Assembly: GCA_930990665.1 (NCBI GenBank)
Contig: CAKNQN010000003.1
Location: 62,001-126,000 of the forward strand
DNA from: an uncultured Clostridia bacterium
GTDB taxonomy: Bacteria; Bacillota; Clostridia; Christensenellales; Borkfalkiaceae
DNA: 64,000 nucleotides
Direction: 5' to 3'
Of the stretch, positions 35,095 through 44,541 are shown piece by piece. A program made the position numbers and the translations under genes. Position 1 is the first letter of the stretch, and the number at the start of each line of letters is the position of its first letter. The notes below the pieces were generated by a model. It was not told the DNA's origin and ran no database searches. It saw only the letters and a list, made by a program, of their open reading frames with translations.

Positions 35095-36669
35095 ATGGAT
35101 AACAAAAAACTGCAGATCTTCGACTCCACCCTGCGCGACGGGGCGCAGGGCGCCAATATCTCCTTTTCCGTCGACGACAAGATCAAGGTCATCGAGACCC
35201 TCGACGCCCTCGGCATCGACTTCATCGAGGCAGGCAATCCCTTTTCCAATCCCGCCGAAATGCAGTTTTTTCAGCGCATTGCAGGCATGAAACTGCAACA
35301 CGCCAGCATCGTCGCCTTCGGGTCCACACGCCGCAAGGGCGTGTCGCCCGAAGAGGACGGGAACCTGCGCTCCCTGATCGCCGCCGGAACGGAGTACGTG
35401 GCCATCTTCGGCAAAAGCCACATCCGCCACGTGACCGACGTTCTGAAAGTGACCCCCGAAGAAAACCTTGACATGATCGCTTCCAGCGTGCGTTTTCTTA
35501 CCGAACACGGAAAAAAAGTCGTGTTCGACGCCGAACATTTCTTTGACGGTTACAAGACGGATTCCGATTACGCCTTTGCTGCGCTGCGCGCAGCTTACGA
35601 TGCGGGCGCGCACTGCCTCAGCCTCTGCGACACCAACGGCGGGATCTTCCCCGACGAGGCGTTTGAGATCACCAAAAAGGTGACCGAAGCTTTCCCCGAT
35701 ACGATCGTGGCCATCCACTGTCACAACGACGGCGGGCTGGCCGTTGCAGACTCCATCGCCGCGGTGCAGGCGGGCGCACGGCAGATCCAGGGCACATTCC
35801 TCGGCTTCGGCGAGCGGTGCGGAAACACAAACCTGTGCACCGCCATCTGCAACCTGCAGTTGAAGCGCGGCTATGAGTGCATCCCGCCCGAACACCTCAA
35901 AGACATCTACGAAAACGCGATGACCATCGCCGAGACCGCCAACGTGGCCGTGCCCCCGAACCAGCCGTACATCGGCATGAACGCGTTCGCGCACAAGGCG
36001 GGCATGCACGCGGACGGCGTGCTCAAATACTCCTCCTCCTTCGAACACGTCGACCCCGCGATCATCGGCAACAAGCGGAAATTCCTCCTTTCGGAGATCT
36101 CCGGCAAGAGCGCCATTTACGACAAGCTGAAAACTTATTTCCCCGCCCTCGACAAGAACGGCAAGGAGATGGGCGAGATCGTGAACGCGCTCAAAGAGCG
36201 CGCCCTCTCCGGCTATCAGTACGAGGCCGCAGAGGCATCCTTCGTGCTGCTCGTCGAAAAGATCCTCGGGAAATATAAAAATTCTTTCGATCTGATCAGC
36301 TACAAGATCATCAACGAACAGCCCGCCATCGAGGGAAAAGTGGCTTCGGCGATCATCAAAGTGCGCGTGAACGGCATCACCAAGATCGCCGCTTCCGACG
36401 GCGAAGGCCCCGTCCATGCGATGGACCTCGCCCTCCGCGCCGCCCTCGCGGACTTCTATCCCGAGATCGCCCACGTCTCCCTGACCGACTTCAAGGTGCG
36501 CGTGCTCGATTCGGACAAGGCCACCGCCGCCAAGGTGCGCGTGCTGATCACTTCGGCCAGCAGCAGCGATTCCTGGACGACCGTCGGCGTCTCCGAAGAC
36601 ATCATCGAGGCGAGCTGGATCGCCCTCACCGACTCCATCGACTACGCCCTCATGCGCCGCGAAAAATGA
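35095..36669 (+). CDS. cimA: (R)-citramalate synthase
   Basis: A 524-residue DRE-TIM metallolyase: IFDSTLRDGAQGANISF (metal-binding and catalytic), AFGSTRRKGVSPEED, IHCHNDGGLAVADS (His pair) and NAFAHKAGMHADGVLKYSSSFEH. The C-terminal 150 residues are the LeuA-type allosteric domain. Length and the FGSTRR motif fit the citramalate synthase group rather than 2-isopropylmalate synthase. It condenses pyruvate and acetyl-CoA, giving 2-oxobutyrate via LeuCDB for isoleucine. No leuA is in the window. 18 nt after ilvD. Confidence 0.88.
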   Translation: MDNKKLQIFDSTLRDGAQGANISFSVDDKIKVIETLDALGIDFIEAGNPFSNPAEMQFFQRIAGMKLQHASIVAFGSTRRKGVSPEEDGNLRSLIAAGTEYVAIFGKSHIRHVTDVLKVTPEENLDMIASSVRFLTEHGKKVVFDAEHFFDGYKTDSDYAFAALRAAYDAGAHCLSLCDTNGGIFPDEAFEITKKVTEAFPDTIVAIHCHNDGGLAVADSIAAVQAGARQIQGTFLGFGERCGNTNLCTAICNLQLKRGYECIPPEHLKDIYENAMTIAETANVAVPPNQPYIGMNAFAHKAGMHADGVLKYSSSFEHVDPAIIGNKRKFLLSEISGKSAIYDKLKTYFPALDKNGKEMGEIVNALKERALSGYQYEAAEASFVLLVEKILGKYKNSFDLISYKIINEQPAIEGKVASAIIKVRVNGITKIAASDGEGPVHAMDLALRAALADFYPEIAHVSLTDFKVRVLDSDKATAAKVRVLITSASSSDSWTTVGVSEDIIEASWIALTDSIDYALMRREK

Positions 36670-36780
36670 TTTTTTCGTAAATGCTTACAATCTTCAATCT
36701 GCCCGAAGAAGGGCAATCCTTTGAAACAAGATGTGCGAAAAAAGTTCGCTTATCTCTCTTTCAAAAAAAATATAATTCCT

Positions 36781-36815
36781 GAGAGCGAAAAATTTTTCGC
36801 TCTTTCTGTTTTTTG
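36781..36815 (+). terminator. Terminator of the ilv-cimA operon
   Basis: AGAGCGAAAAATTTTTCGCTCT perfect palindrome followed by TTCTGTTTTTTG. The gene-free span 36670-37005 also holds a small GCCCGAAGAAGGGC hairpin and the next promoter. Confidence 0.8.
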
Positions 36816-36886
36816 TGTTTTTTTCGGAAACTTTTCTGTTTTTATCTACATACTCGATAGCAACCGGCAAAATGCATGTTTTTTGT

Positions 36887-36915
36887 TTGCCTTTCTGCAT
36901 TTGCTCTGCTATAAT
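36887..36915 (+). promoter_or_regulatory. Promoter of the DUF4422-GT8 gene
   Basis: TTGCCT (36887-36892), 17 nt, TATAAT (36910-36915); leader about 84 nt. Confidence 0.6.
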
Positions 36916-37005
36916 AAACGGGCTACCTGACAAAACTACTTATGAAACGGCAAACTGCAAGACATAAACAGATCTGCTGCCGGATTGACGAATGAAAGGA
37001 GAAGC

Positions 37006-38808
37006 ATGACTAACTCCAAGATCGCATTTTTTGTTTCCAGCCACAAACCGAGCGTATCGGTCGACAATAGCATTCTTCACACCGCAAAGCAAAAGGAGAT
37101 CGTAGAGTTCCTTCGCGGCGGGACCGACGAGGATAAGTTCATGGCCGAGCGGGCAAATGAGTACTGCGAACTGCTCACCCAGTATTGGGCATGGAAATAC
37201 CAGGACGCGGATATATATGCATTTGGGCATTACCGCAGGCTGTTTTCCTTCGGCGAAGAAGAGCAAACGGACGAATTCAATATTATACGAGAAAAAGATC
37301 TGAACGGAAAAACGCTGAAAAAGTACGGACTCGATGACCCGGAGCGGATCCGCAACGCTGTCTGCGATTACGACGTGATCGCACCCCTGCCCTATGAGTA
37401 TAAGGAGGGGTCTGTATACGAACAGTACAAAAACGCGGCAAAACTGCACGTGGAAGATCTGGACTTTGTACTCGGCGTCATCGACCGGGACTACCCGGAG
37501 ATGGCAGACGCTGCGCACCGGTACATTCACGGCAATAAGATGTATACGTGCAACATGTTTTTCATGAAAAAAGAACTGTTTGCCGATTACAGTTGCTGGC
37601 TGTTTGATATTTTAAGAAAATTTTACGACTACAAGGATATGGCCGCCGAACACTACAATTCCGAAGCCATGCGCACACCGGGACATTTAGGAGAAAGGCT
37701 GTTCGGAATCTATTATACATGGCTGCTTGACCAGAAAAAATACAGGACGAAGACGCTGAAAATCGTAACTTTTGAAAACACCGACCCCTTTATCAGCCTG
37801 AATCCCGCTTTTTCACGAAACAACGTACCCATCTTTCTGGCGACAAACGCATTTTATGCAAAGTTTACCGCCGCCACCCTGCAATCGATCGCAGAACACG
37901 TTTCTTCCGATCATAACTATGACATCATCGTTCTGCACAACAATCTTCCAAAGGCGGATATGGCGCGCCTGCGCTTTGTCACAAGCGAAAGAAAAAATAT
38001 TTCTCTGCGCTTTGTCAACCCCGAACCGCTGTTCGATTCGTATGCACTGTACGAGAGCAATACCATTACCAAAGAGACCTACTACCGACTGATCATTCCT
38101 GAAACATTTCCCGCCTACGACAAAGTATTGTATCTGGACAGCGACCTCGTCGTGCTCGACGATCCGGCCAAACTTTGGGGGATCGATATAGGAGAGAACT
38201 TCCTCGGCGGCGTTGTCGACATCTGCCACGCGGGAGACATCAACGGTTTTGACGAAAATATTGCGCAATATTACAGCTCTCTCGGCCTGGAAAGCTTCTC
38301 CTACATCAATGCCGGCGTGCTGATCATGAACACAGCCGCGCTGCGCAGACAGTTCACTGCCAAATATCTGCTGGATTTTGCTCAACAGGGGAATTTCCGT
38401 TTTCAGGACCAGGATCTTCTCAATCTTCTCTGCGAGAATAAAATTTTTCCGCTCGGCTTTGAATGGAATTATTTTGCCGATCCGGAAGACAGCTATCGGG
38501 GTTATTCGCGCACCTTTGCACCCAAACCGCTGTTTGACGCCTACATGCGGGAAAAGGAGAATTTCCGCATCCTGCACTTTGCAGGCAACGAAAAGCCCTG
38601 GCTTTATCCGGAAAGTGAATTTGCCCCCTATTTTTGGAAATATTTCCGCAAGACGCCCTACGATCTGTGCCAGATCCTGACCGTACACCCCCCTGCACCG
38701 AGCCGTAATAAAACCGGTCTGCTACGCAGAGTTGTGCTGCGGCTTTGTCCGAAAGGTACCCGCCGCCGCGCTCTGGCCAAAAAAATTTATCGATTGGTAA
38801 AACATTGA
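37006..38808 (+). CDS. Bifunctional glycosyltransferase: DUF4422 domain fused to GT8
   Basis: 600 residues from MTNSKIAFFVSSHKP (37006), with SD AAAGGAG. Residues 1-240 match DUF4422 glycosyltransferases (YCELLTQYWAWKY, YAFGHYRRLFSF, NMFFMKKELFADY, ERLFGIYYTWLL). Residues 265-540 are a GT8 domain: VPIFLATNAFYAKFTAATLQSI, KETYYRLIIPETFPAYDKVLYLDSDLVVLDD with the DxD nucleotide-sugar site, YINAGVLIMN and FQDQDLLNLLC. The C-terminal HFAGNEKPW matches the GT8 metal-binding His region. It probably builds surface polysaccharide, adding two sugars. It is AT-richer than the amino acid genes around it. Confidence 0.88.
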   Translation: MTNSKIAFFVSSHKPSVSVDNSILHTAKQKEIVEFLRGGTDEDKFMAERANEYCELLTQYWAWKYQDADIYAFGHYRRLFSFGEEEQTDEFNIIREKDLNGKTLKKYGLDDPERIRNAVCDYDVIAPLPYEYKEGSVYEQYKNAAKLHVEDLDFVLGVIDRDYPEMADAAHRYIHGNKMYTCNMFFMKKELFADYSCWLFDILRKFYDYKDMAAEHYNSEAMRTPGHLGERLFGIYYTWLLDQKKYRTKTLKIVTFENTDPFISLNPAFSRNNVPIFLATNAFYAKFTAATLQSIAEHVSSDHNYDIIVLHNNLPKADMARLRFVTSERKNISLRFVNPEPLFDSYALYESNTITKETYYRLIIPETFPAYDKVLYLDSDLVVLDDPAKLWGIDIGENFLGGVVDICHAGDINGFDENIAQYYSSLGLESFSYINAGVLIMNTAALRRQFTAKYLLDFAQQGNFRFQDQDLLNLLCENKIFPLGFEWNYFADPEDSYRGYSRTFAPKPLFDAYMREKENFRILHFAGNEKPWLYPESEFAPYFWKYFRKTPYDLCQILTVHPPAPSRNKTGLLRRVVLRLCPKGTRRRALAKKIYRLVKH

Positions 38809-38834
38809 AAAAACCGCCCGAAAGGGCGGTTTTT
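38807..38834. terminator. Bidirectional terminator between two glycosyltransferase genes
   Basis: GAAAAAACCGCCC-GAAA-GGGCGGTTTTTTC overlaps the stop of the upstream gene; it has T-runs on both strands and serves both convergent transcripts. Confidence 0.88.
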
Positions 38835-38866
38835 TCGGTTTTTCCCGCGAAACTGTTGCTTCCCTT

Positions 38867-39877
38867 TCAGGGACTGTTCCGGAGGGGAAGATTCAGATAC
38901 ATGACGATCTTTCTCCGACAAGCGGCAATATCTTTTCGAATGAGAACATCTGCAAACCAGTTGATTTTTTCCTCCGAAAAATATCGTACATTCCCCCATT
39001 CTTCCGCAGAAAACGAATCGGAAAGCGCCAGAAAAAAGTCGCGGAATTCTTTTCTTCGGCGGGTATTGCACAGATGATACATGCCGTCGCGCAATACATA
39101 AAACAGCACGCCCGCCCAGATCCTTTCGCCGCAACCCCGCGAGAGCATAAATGCACGCATCTCCTGAAGATTTTGCAGAAAATCCTTCCGATAACGGGCG
39201 TTGTCGATCTCTCGGTCGGTGATCGATGTGCCCACGTTTTTACGGTAATCATAATAGCTGTCCTGCAGAACCGAGATCTTATTCGCACAGATCTGCGCAT
39301 AAATCCCAAACGGCGCATCCTCGAAAATGCGCGGCGCAGGAAATTTTATGCCGTTTTCATCCAGAAGCGATTTGCGGTAAAATTTATCCCAACAGCCGAT
39401 ACACGTCAGAAGAAGCGGCTGCTCTTCGACCGGAAATCCGCCCATCCTGCTCCACCGATAAAAATTCAGCATGTTCCGATAGGGATGGCGGCAGTCGTCC
39501 AGCATGTCGAGGATCATCGGATTCGACATTACGAGATCAGCCCCGTCTTCCTCCAGCTTTTTTACCGCCGCCGCAAAGTATCCGGGCGCAATCCTGTCAT
39601 CGCTGTCTACAAAGGCGACGTACTCCCCGCTCGCCTGCTCCAACCCGAAATTGCGCGCCGCGCCGGGTCCGCCGTTCTTTTGTAAGAAAAACCGCATTTC
39701 CGCGTGTTCTCGGGAATATTCCTCCAAAATCTTCACGCTCGCGTCTTTCGATCCGTCGTCGATGCAAAGCACCTCGAAATTCTGCCATGTCTGCGCAAAG
39801 ATGCTGTCCAGGCACTCTTTCAGATATTTTTCCGCATTGTATACCGGCACGATAACGGAAATCTTTCCTTTCTCCAT
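38867..39877 (-). CDS. Glycosyltransferase family 2
   Basis: 336 residues from MEKGKISVIVPVYNAEKY (39877), preceded by AGGAGG; the track start at 39898 lies before the SD. GT-A fold signs: CIDDGSKDASVKIL, NGGPGAARNFGLEQA and AFVDSDDRIAPGYF with the DxD-type metal site, then FEDAPFGIYAQI in the acceptor region. The C-terminus is a helical region. It probably transfers a sugar during capsule or teichoic-type polymer synthesis. It lies downstream of the dTDP-glucose dehydratase gene on the same strand, 50 nt away. Confidence 0.9.
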   Translation of the reverse strand: MEKGKISVIVPVYNAEKYLKECLDSIFAQTWQNFEVLCIDDGSKDASVKILEEYSREHAEMRFFLQKNGGPGAARNFGLEQASGEYVAFVDSDDRIAPGYFAAAVKKLEEDGADLVMSNPMILDMLDDCRHPYRNMLNFYRWSRMGGFPVEEQPLLLTCIGCWDKFYRKSLLDENGIKFPAPRIFEDAPFGIYAQICANKISVLQDSYYDYRKNVGTSITDREIDNARYRKDFLQNLQEMRAFMLSRGCGERIWAGVLFYVLRDGMYHLCNTRRRKEFRDFFLALSDSFSAEEWGNVRYFSEEKINWFADVLIRKDIAACRRKIVMYLNLPLRNSP

Positions 39878-39927
39878 CTGCCGACCTCCTTTTTTCATTG
39901 ATTATCGTCGAACATCGCTGTTGTGCG

Positions 39928-40980
39928 TCAGGCCTGCCGGCCTTCGCCTCCCGGCAAAGAACCCGCGACCAGAATCTTCCCCTCGGCAAAGGGCGGAACT
40001 TTCCGATATTCGCCGCTCCCGATCTTTGCCAGCCATTCCCCGTGCCCGCGATACCACGCGACCGTGCGCGAAAGCCCCTCACAAAGCTCCGTCTTCGGAA
40101 AAAAGCCAAGCTCGGAAGATATCTTGCCGCAGTCGAGCGCATACCGACGATCGTGCCCCGGGCGGTCGGCCACGAACACGATCTCGCTTTCCTTTCTCCC
40201 GCACAGCCGGAGGAGGGCGGAAACGATCTCCAGATTGCTGCAAGCCTTTCCGCCGACGTTGTAGATCTCGCCCTGCCGCCCCGCACGCAGGACCGCATCG
40301 ACGGCGCGGCAGTGATCGGTCACGTCCAGCCACTCGCGCACGTTTTTGCCGTCGCCATATACCGGCACCGGCTCCCCGCGCATCGCCTTGCCGATCGCGA
40401 GCGGGATCAGCTTTTCCGGAAACTGCAGGGCGCCGTAATTGTTGGCGCTGCGGGTGATCGTCAGGCGTACCCCGTAGGTGCGCGCATACGCCAGCGCGAA
40501 GAGATCCGCCGCCGCCTTGCTCGCCGCATACGGACTGGACGGCCGCAATGCCGCCCGCTCGCCGAACTTTTTCCGCGAACCGAGCGGCGTGTCGCCGTAC
40601 ACCTCGTCCGTCGAGATGAGGTGCATCCGCGCGCCGTATGCGCGGCAGGCTTCCAGCATGACCTGCGTGCCCGCGACGTTCGTGCGCAGAAATACGCCCG
40701 CATCGGCGATGGAACGGTCGACATGGCTCTCCGCCGCAAAATGCACGCAGACCTCCGGCTTCTCCTTCGCAAACAGCGAAAACACCCCCGCACGGTCGCA
40801 TACGTCGCCCTGATAAAAGCGGAAGCGCCCGCTCGCAAACGCCCCTTCCAGCGACCACAGATTCCCCGCATACGTGAGCTTGTCCAGACACACGACCTCG
40901 TCCGCCGGATGCTCCCGCAGAATGTATCCGATAAAATTCGCGCCGATAAACCCCGCGCCGCCCGTCACAAGAACTTTCAT
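39928..40980 (-). CDS. rfbB: dTDP-glucose 4,6-dehydratase
   Basis: A 350-residue extended SDR. NAD site VTGGAGFIGANFIGYIL, HFAAESHVDRSIADAG, the catalytic segment STDEVYGDTPLG with YAASKAAADL (YxxxK), and TRSANNYGALQFPEKLIPL, diagnostic of RfbB rather than GalE. It makes dTDP-4-keto-6-deoxyglucose. The rfbA, rfbC and rfbD genes normally beside it are absent, so the pathway is completed elsewhere or leads to another deoxysugar. High-GC codon usage, unlike the adjacent GT genes. Residues after GSGEYRK form a short extra tail. Confidence 0.92.
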   Translation of the reverse strand: MKVLVTGGAGFIGANFIGYILREHPADEVVCLDKLTYAGNLWSLEGAFASGRFRFYQGDVCDRAGVFSLFAKEKPEVCVHFAAESHVDRSIADAGVFLRTNVAGTQVMLEACRAYGARMHLISTDEVYGDTPLGSRKKFGERAALRPSSPYAASKAAADLFALAYARTYGVRLTITRSANNYGALQFPEKLIPLAIGKAMRGEPVPVYGDGKNVREWLDVTDHCRAVDAVLRAGRQGEIYNVGGKACSNLEIVSALLRLCGRKESEIVFVADRPGHDRRYALDCGKISSELGFFPKTELCEGLSRTVAWYRGHGEWLAKIGSGEYRKVPPFAEGKILVAGSLPGGEGRQA

Positions 40981-41045
40981 TTATCCCCTCCGCCTTATTT
41001 CCGAGAACCGCTGACCGTGCGGCTCATTTTTGACGCCCGTGCGGC

Positions 41046-41900
41046 TCATTTCCGACCCGCCAGCAGGCTTTCCGCCAGTGCGTCGCCCGTGCGGTAGGTG
41101 CAGTAGCTGACGATCTCGGGCAGGGCGAAATCGAGGGGGCGGATGACTTCGAGTTTTCCGGCCGATATCGCCTTTTCCGCCATTTTATAGGGCAGAAAGC
41201 TGTAACCCACGCCATCGACGAGGTAGTCGATGACCTTGCCGCTGTTGTCGATCTCAAAGCGGAAGGCGTGCCGCGGCGGGAAGAGGGTGCGGATGAACTC
41301 CCCCGCGTCGCCGAAGGCGAAATTGCACATGAGGTATTCGCATTCCGAAAGGTCCGCCTTGCGGATGCCGCCGCGGTATTCGTTGCGGGCGGGCGACGCG
41401 AGCAGCACCAGCTTGTCGGTGGCAAATTTCCGGCTGGTAAAGCCCGTCTTTTTGAGGGGGAGATAACAAAATGCGACGTCGAGGATGCGGTCCTGCAGCA
41501 TCTGCAGAAGGTCGACCGAGTGCCCCAGCACGATCTTCAGGGAGACGTCCTTCCGATTCTCGAAAAAAGAGCGGAAATAGGGATACAGCCCGCTCTCGTA
41601 GGCGGCGTTGATCACCCCCGCCCGCAGTTGCTTTTCGTAGCGCGAAGAGGCGTCTACCTCCCGCACGAAGCTCTCTTCCAGCTCGATGATGCGCTGGGCG
41701 TACGAGAGAAAGATCTTGCCCTCTTCGGTCAGGTCTACCCCGCCCTGCCGCCGCAGAAACAGCTTTTTGCCCGTCTCGTTCTCCAGTTCCGCGATGCGGT
41801 TGGTCACCGTCGACTGCGCCACATACATCCGCTCGGCCGTGCGCGTGAAGTTCTTCAGCTTGGAAAGCATGATAAACGTGCGGATGGATTCGGTGTTCAT
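41046..41900 (-). CDS. LysR-family transcriptional regulator, divergent from leuC
   Basis: 284 residues. N-terminal winged HTH (SIRTFIMLSKLKNFTRTAERMYVAQSTVTNRIAELENE) and a C-terminal substrate-binding domain (LRAGVINAAYESGLYPYF, DVAFCYLPLKKTGF, DGVGYSFLPYKMAEKAI). It shares a 146-bp divergent region with leuC, so it probably controls leucine synthesis, perhaps sensing a pathway intermediate as LeuO/IlvY-type regulators do; the ligand is not deducible. It begins just below its promoter at 41991-42020, which is nested over the leuC promoter. Confidence 0.9.
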   Translation of the reverse strand: MNTESIRTFIMLSKLKNFTRTAERMYVAQSTVTNRIAELENETGKKLFLRRQGGVDLTEEGKIFLSYAQRIIELEESFVREVDASSRYEKQLRAGVINAAYESGLYPYFRSFFENRKDVSLKIVLGHSVDLLQMLQDRILDVAFCYLPLKKTGFTSRKFATDKLVLLASPARNEYRGGIRKADLSECEYLMCNFAFGDAGEFIRTLFPPRHAFRFEIDNSGKVIDYLVDGVGYSFLPYKMAEKAISAGKLEVIRPLDFALPEIVSYCTYRTGDALAESLLAGRK

Positions 41901-41983
41901 TCCCTGCCCTCCCCCTCCGCCTATGGCGGAAAGCGATTTATTTTTTCGATAGAATCAATTAAAATTATCTATTTTATAAATCG

Positions 41984-42012
41984 TTTACAAATTATATCAC
42001 ATGTGGTATAAT
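41984..42012 (+). promoter_or_regulatory. leuC promoter, overlapping the opposing lysR promoter
   Basis: TTTACA (41984-41989), 17 nt, TATAAT (42007-42012). A near-palindrome ATATCACATGTGGTAT in the spacer could be the LysR box. Confidence 0.75.
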
Positions 42013-42020
42013 GGTGTCAA
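41991..42020 (-). promoter_or_regulatory. lysR promoter, overlapping the leuC promoter
   Basis: Minus strand TTGACA (42020-42015), 18 nt, TATAAT (41996-41991). It lies almost wholly inside the leuC promoter. Confidence 0.75.
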
Positions 42021-42046
42021 ATGAAAATCAAGGAGTTATATGCGTT

Positions 42047-43306
42047 ATGGGAATGACAATGTCGCAGAAGATCCTCGCATACCATGCGGGTCTGCCCGCG
42101 GTGAAGGCGGGACAGCTGATCGACGCCGAGCTGGACATGGTGCTGGGCAACGACATCACTTCGCCCGTCGCGGTGAAAGAATTTGAGAAGGCGGGATTTT
42201 CCTGCATCCGCTGCCCTGCCAAAGTGAGCATGGTGATGGACCATTTTACCCCCAACAAGGACATCAAGGCGGCCGAACAGGTCAAGACGGTGCGCAATTT
42301 CGCGAACAAATACGGCGTGGACAATTTCTTCGACGTCGGGCGCATGGGCATCGAACACGCCCTTCTGCCCGAACAGGGACTGGTCGGTGCGGGCGACCTG
42401 GTGATCGGCGCGGACAGCCACACCTGCACTTACGGCGCGCTCGGCGCCTTTTCGACGGGCGTGGGCTCGACGGATATGGCCGCCGGCATGATGAGCGGGA
42501 AATGCTGGTTCAAGGTGCCTTCCGCCATTAAATTCGTTCTGAAAAACAAACCCGCCAAATACATCTGCGGCAAGGACGTGATCCTGCACATCATCGGGAT
42601 GATCGGCGTGGACGGCGCCCTGTATAAATCGATGGAGTTTGTCGGCGACGGCATTCAGTATCTTTCCATCGACGACCGCTTCACCATCTGCAACATGGCG
42701 ATCGAGGCGGGCGCGAAAAACGGGATCTTCCCCGTCGACGACGTGACCCGCGAATATCTGAGCGGCAGGTTCAAGCGGGAGATCCGCGTCTTCGAAGCGG
42801 ACCCCGACGCCGAATACGAGCGGGTGATCGAGGTGGATATGAGCAAACTCAAACCCACCGTGGCCTTCCCGCACCTGCCCGAAAACACCCGCACCCCCGA
42901 AGAGTGGGGCGACGTGAAGATCGACCAGGTCGTGATCGGTTCCTGCACCAACGGGCACATCTCCGACCTCAGAATCGCGGCGGACATCCTCAGAGGCAAA
43001 CACGTCGCCAAAGGGGTGCGCTGCATCGTCATCCCCGCGACCAACACCATCTGGAAACAGGCCATGCACGAGGGACTCTTCGACGTGTTCATCGATGCGG
43101 GCGCCGTCGTATCCACCCCGACCTGCGGGCCCTGCCTGGGCGGACACATGGGCATCCTCGCCGCCGGCGAGCGGGCCGTCGCCACGACCAACCGCAACTT
43201 CGTCGGACGCATGGGACACGTCGACAGCGAAGTGTACCTCGCTTCCCCGTACGTCGCCGCGGCCAGCGCCATCGCCGGAAAGATCGCAACCCCGGACGAG
43301 GTATAA
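42047..43306 (+). CDS. leuC: 3-isopropylmalate/citramalate dehydratase large subunit
   Basis: 419 residues from [15 protein letters not shown] (42047), with AAGGAG upstream; the track start at 42011 lies in the promoter. This is the shorter, archaeal-like LeuC/HacA type. 4Fe-4S cysteines are in [13 protein letters not shown] and [26 protein letters not shown] binds substrate. With LeuD it isomerises 2- to 3-isopropylmalate and, given cimA, citramalate to methylmalate. First gene of the leu operon. Confidence 0.95.
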   Translation: MGMTMSQKILAYHAGLPAVKAGQLIDAELDMVLGNDITSPVAVKEFEKAGFSCIRCPAKVSMVMDHFTPNKDIKAAEQVKTVRNFANKYGVDNFFDVGRMGIEHALLPEQGLVGAGDLVIGADSHTCTYGALGAFSTGVGSTDMAAGMMSGKCWFKVPSAIKFVLKNKPAKYICGKDVILHIIGMIGVDGALYKSMEFVGDGIQYLSIDDRFTICNMAIEAGAKNGIFPVDDVTREYLSGRFKREIRVFEADPDAEYERVIEVDMSKLKPTVAFPHLPENTRTPEEWGDVKIDQVVIGSCTNGHISDLRIAADILRGKHVAKGVRCIVIPATNTIWKQAMHEGLFDVFIDAGAVVSTPTCGPCLGGHMGILAAGERAVATTNRNFVGRMGHVDSEVYLASPYVAAASAIAGKIATPDEV

Positions 43307-43387
43307 TCCCACGCCCCGTCACAGAGCAGGCGGAGCCTTTCCGAAGGGAAAAGCCCCGCACAAAATCATCAGAAAGAGGACATTACC

Positions 43388-43876
43388 ATGACTGTCAAAG
43401 GAACTGTTTTCAGATACAAGAGCGACGTGGATACCGACGTCATCATCCCCGCGCGCTACCTCAACACCACCTCCGAGGCGGAGCTCGCCTCCCACTGCAT
43501 GGAGGACATCGACAAAGATTTCGTCAAAAAGGTGAAAAAGGGCGACATCATCGTCGCCGAAGACAACTTCGGCTGCGGCTCTTCCCGCGAACACGCGCCC
43601 ATCGCCATCAAGGCGAGCGGCATTTCGCTGGTCATCGCCAACTCCTTCGCGCGCATCTTCTACCGCAACGCCATCAACATCGGCCTGCCCATCCTCGAAT
43701 GTCCCGAAGCGGTGAAAAACATCAAGGCGGGCGACGTCGTCTCCTGCGATCTCTCCAAAGGCGAGATCGTCAACGAGACCACCGGCCAGAAATTTCAGGC
43801 GGAACCCTTTCCCCCGTTCATCCAGAACATCATCGACAAGGGCGGCCTGATCGCCTCCATCAAGGCGGCGCAATAA
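43388..43876 (+). CDS. leuD: 3-isopropylmalate/citramalate dehydratase small subunit
   Basis: 162 residues, the usual length of the small subunit paired with short LeuC. Motifs: [18 protein letters not shown], the swivel-domain active loop [17 protein letters not shown], and [19 protein letters not shown]. It completes the isomerase with LeuC. SD AGAGGA; 81 nt after leuC with a short GC-rich hairpin-prone spacer. Confidence 0.95.
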   Translation: MTVKGTVFRYKSDVDTDVIIPARYLNTTSEAELASHCMEDIDKDFVKKVKKGDIIVAEDNFGCGSSREHAPIAIKASGISLVIANSFARIFYRNAINIGLPILECPEAVKNIKAGDVVSCDLSKGEIVNETTGQKFQAEPFPPFIQNIIDKGGLIASIKAAQ

Positions 43877-43950
43877 GGCACGGCGCGGGCGGAACAAAGG
43901 GATCCTCCCCTCCGCCTGCCCCTTTCGCGCGGGAGCGCGCTTTCTGAATC

Positions 43951-44541
43951 ATGCCGAAAATCCGAAAATACACCCTGCGCACGGAGCGGAACATCGTCTG
44001 CGCGCTGTGCGCTGTCATTTTCCTGGCCTTTGCGGGCGCGGCCGTCGCCGCCTGGCTCGCGGCACCCTTCCCCATCGGCGCGGTGCTCACTTTTGTGGCG
44101 GCGTTCGTGCTTCTGTTCACGGGCATCCTTGCCGCTGGCTGGGTGCGGTACGCCCGCCGCTATTATGCCGCCGCGGCAGGCTCGGAATTTCCCGTCGCCA
44201 TGCTGGATAAGAACCTGTCGGTGACCTTCCTGGCCGCCGATGCGGAGGCCGCGGCAGCCTGCCTGCGCGCGTTTGCCGCGCTCTCCCGTTCAGACACGGG
44301 CGAAGACGGACAGACGCTTTCAAAGCGCAGAAAAGAGATCCGCGAAAAGACGCTGGGAAAGGCGCAAAGCCTCTTTTATCCTTCGCCTGCGCCCGCCGAT
44401 CTGGCGGCGCTGCGGAACAAGAAATGCGTGCTTTTGCGCAGTACGTACACCGAAAACCGCGCTCTTTGGGATGCGGTCGGGCTCTTTGCCCTCTCTCCGC
44501 CCATCCTCGCGGACGATCGAACGGAGACCTGCCATGAATAA
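43951..44541 (+). CDS. Two-helix membrane protein of unknown function, paralogue A
   Basis: 196 residues. A basic N-terminus (MPKIRKYTLRTERN) precedes two hydrophobic helices (about 15-65) and a soluble C-terminal domain ending in DLAALRNKKCVLLRSTYTENRALWDAVG. It is recognisably related to the next gene in helix layout and in that last motif. The two overlap by 8 bp (ATGAATAA), so are translationally coupled. Found inside the leu operon between leuD and leuB. I do not recognise the family. No strong SD; GGAGCG is about 17 nt upstream. Confidence 0.65.
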   Translation: MPKIRKYTLRTERNIVCALCAVIFLAFAGAAVAAWLAAPFPIGAVLTFVAAFVLLFTGILAAGWVRYARRYYAAAAGSEFPVAMLDKNLSVTFLAADAEAAAACLRAFAALSRSDTGEDGQTLSKRRKEIREKTLGKAQSLFYPSPAPADLAALRNKKCVLLRSTYTENRALWDAVGLFALSPPILADDRTETCHE

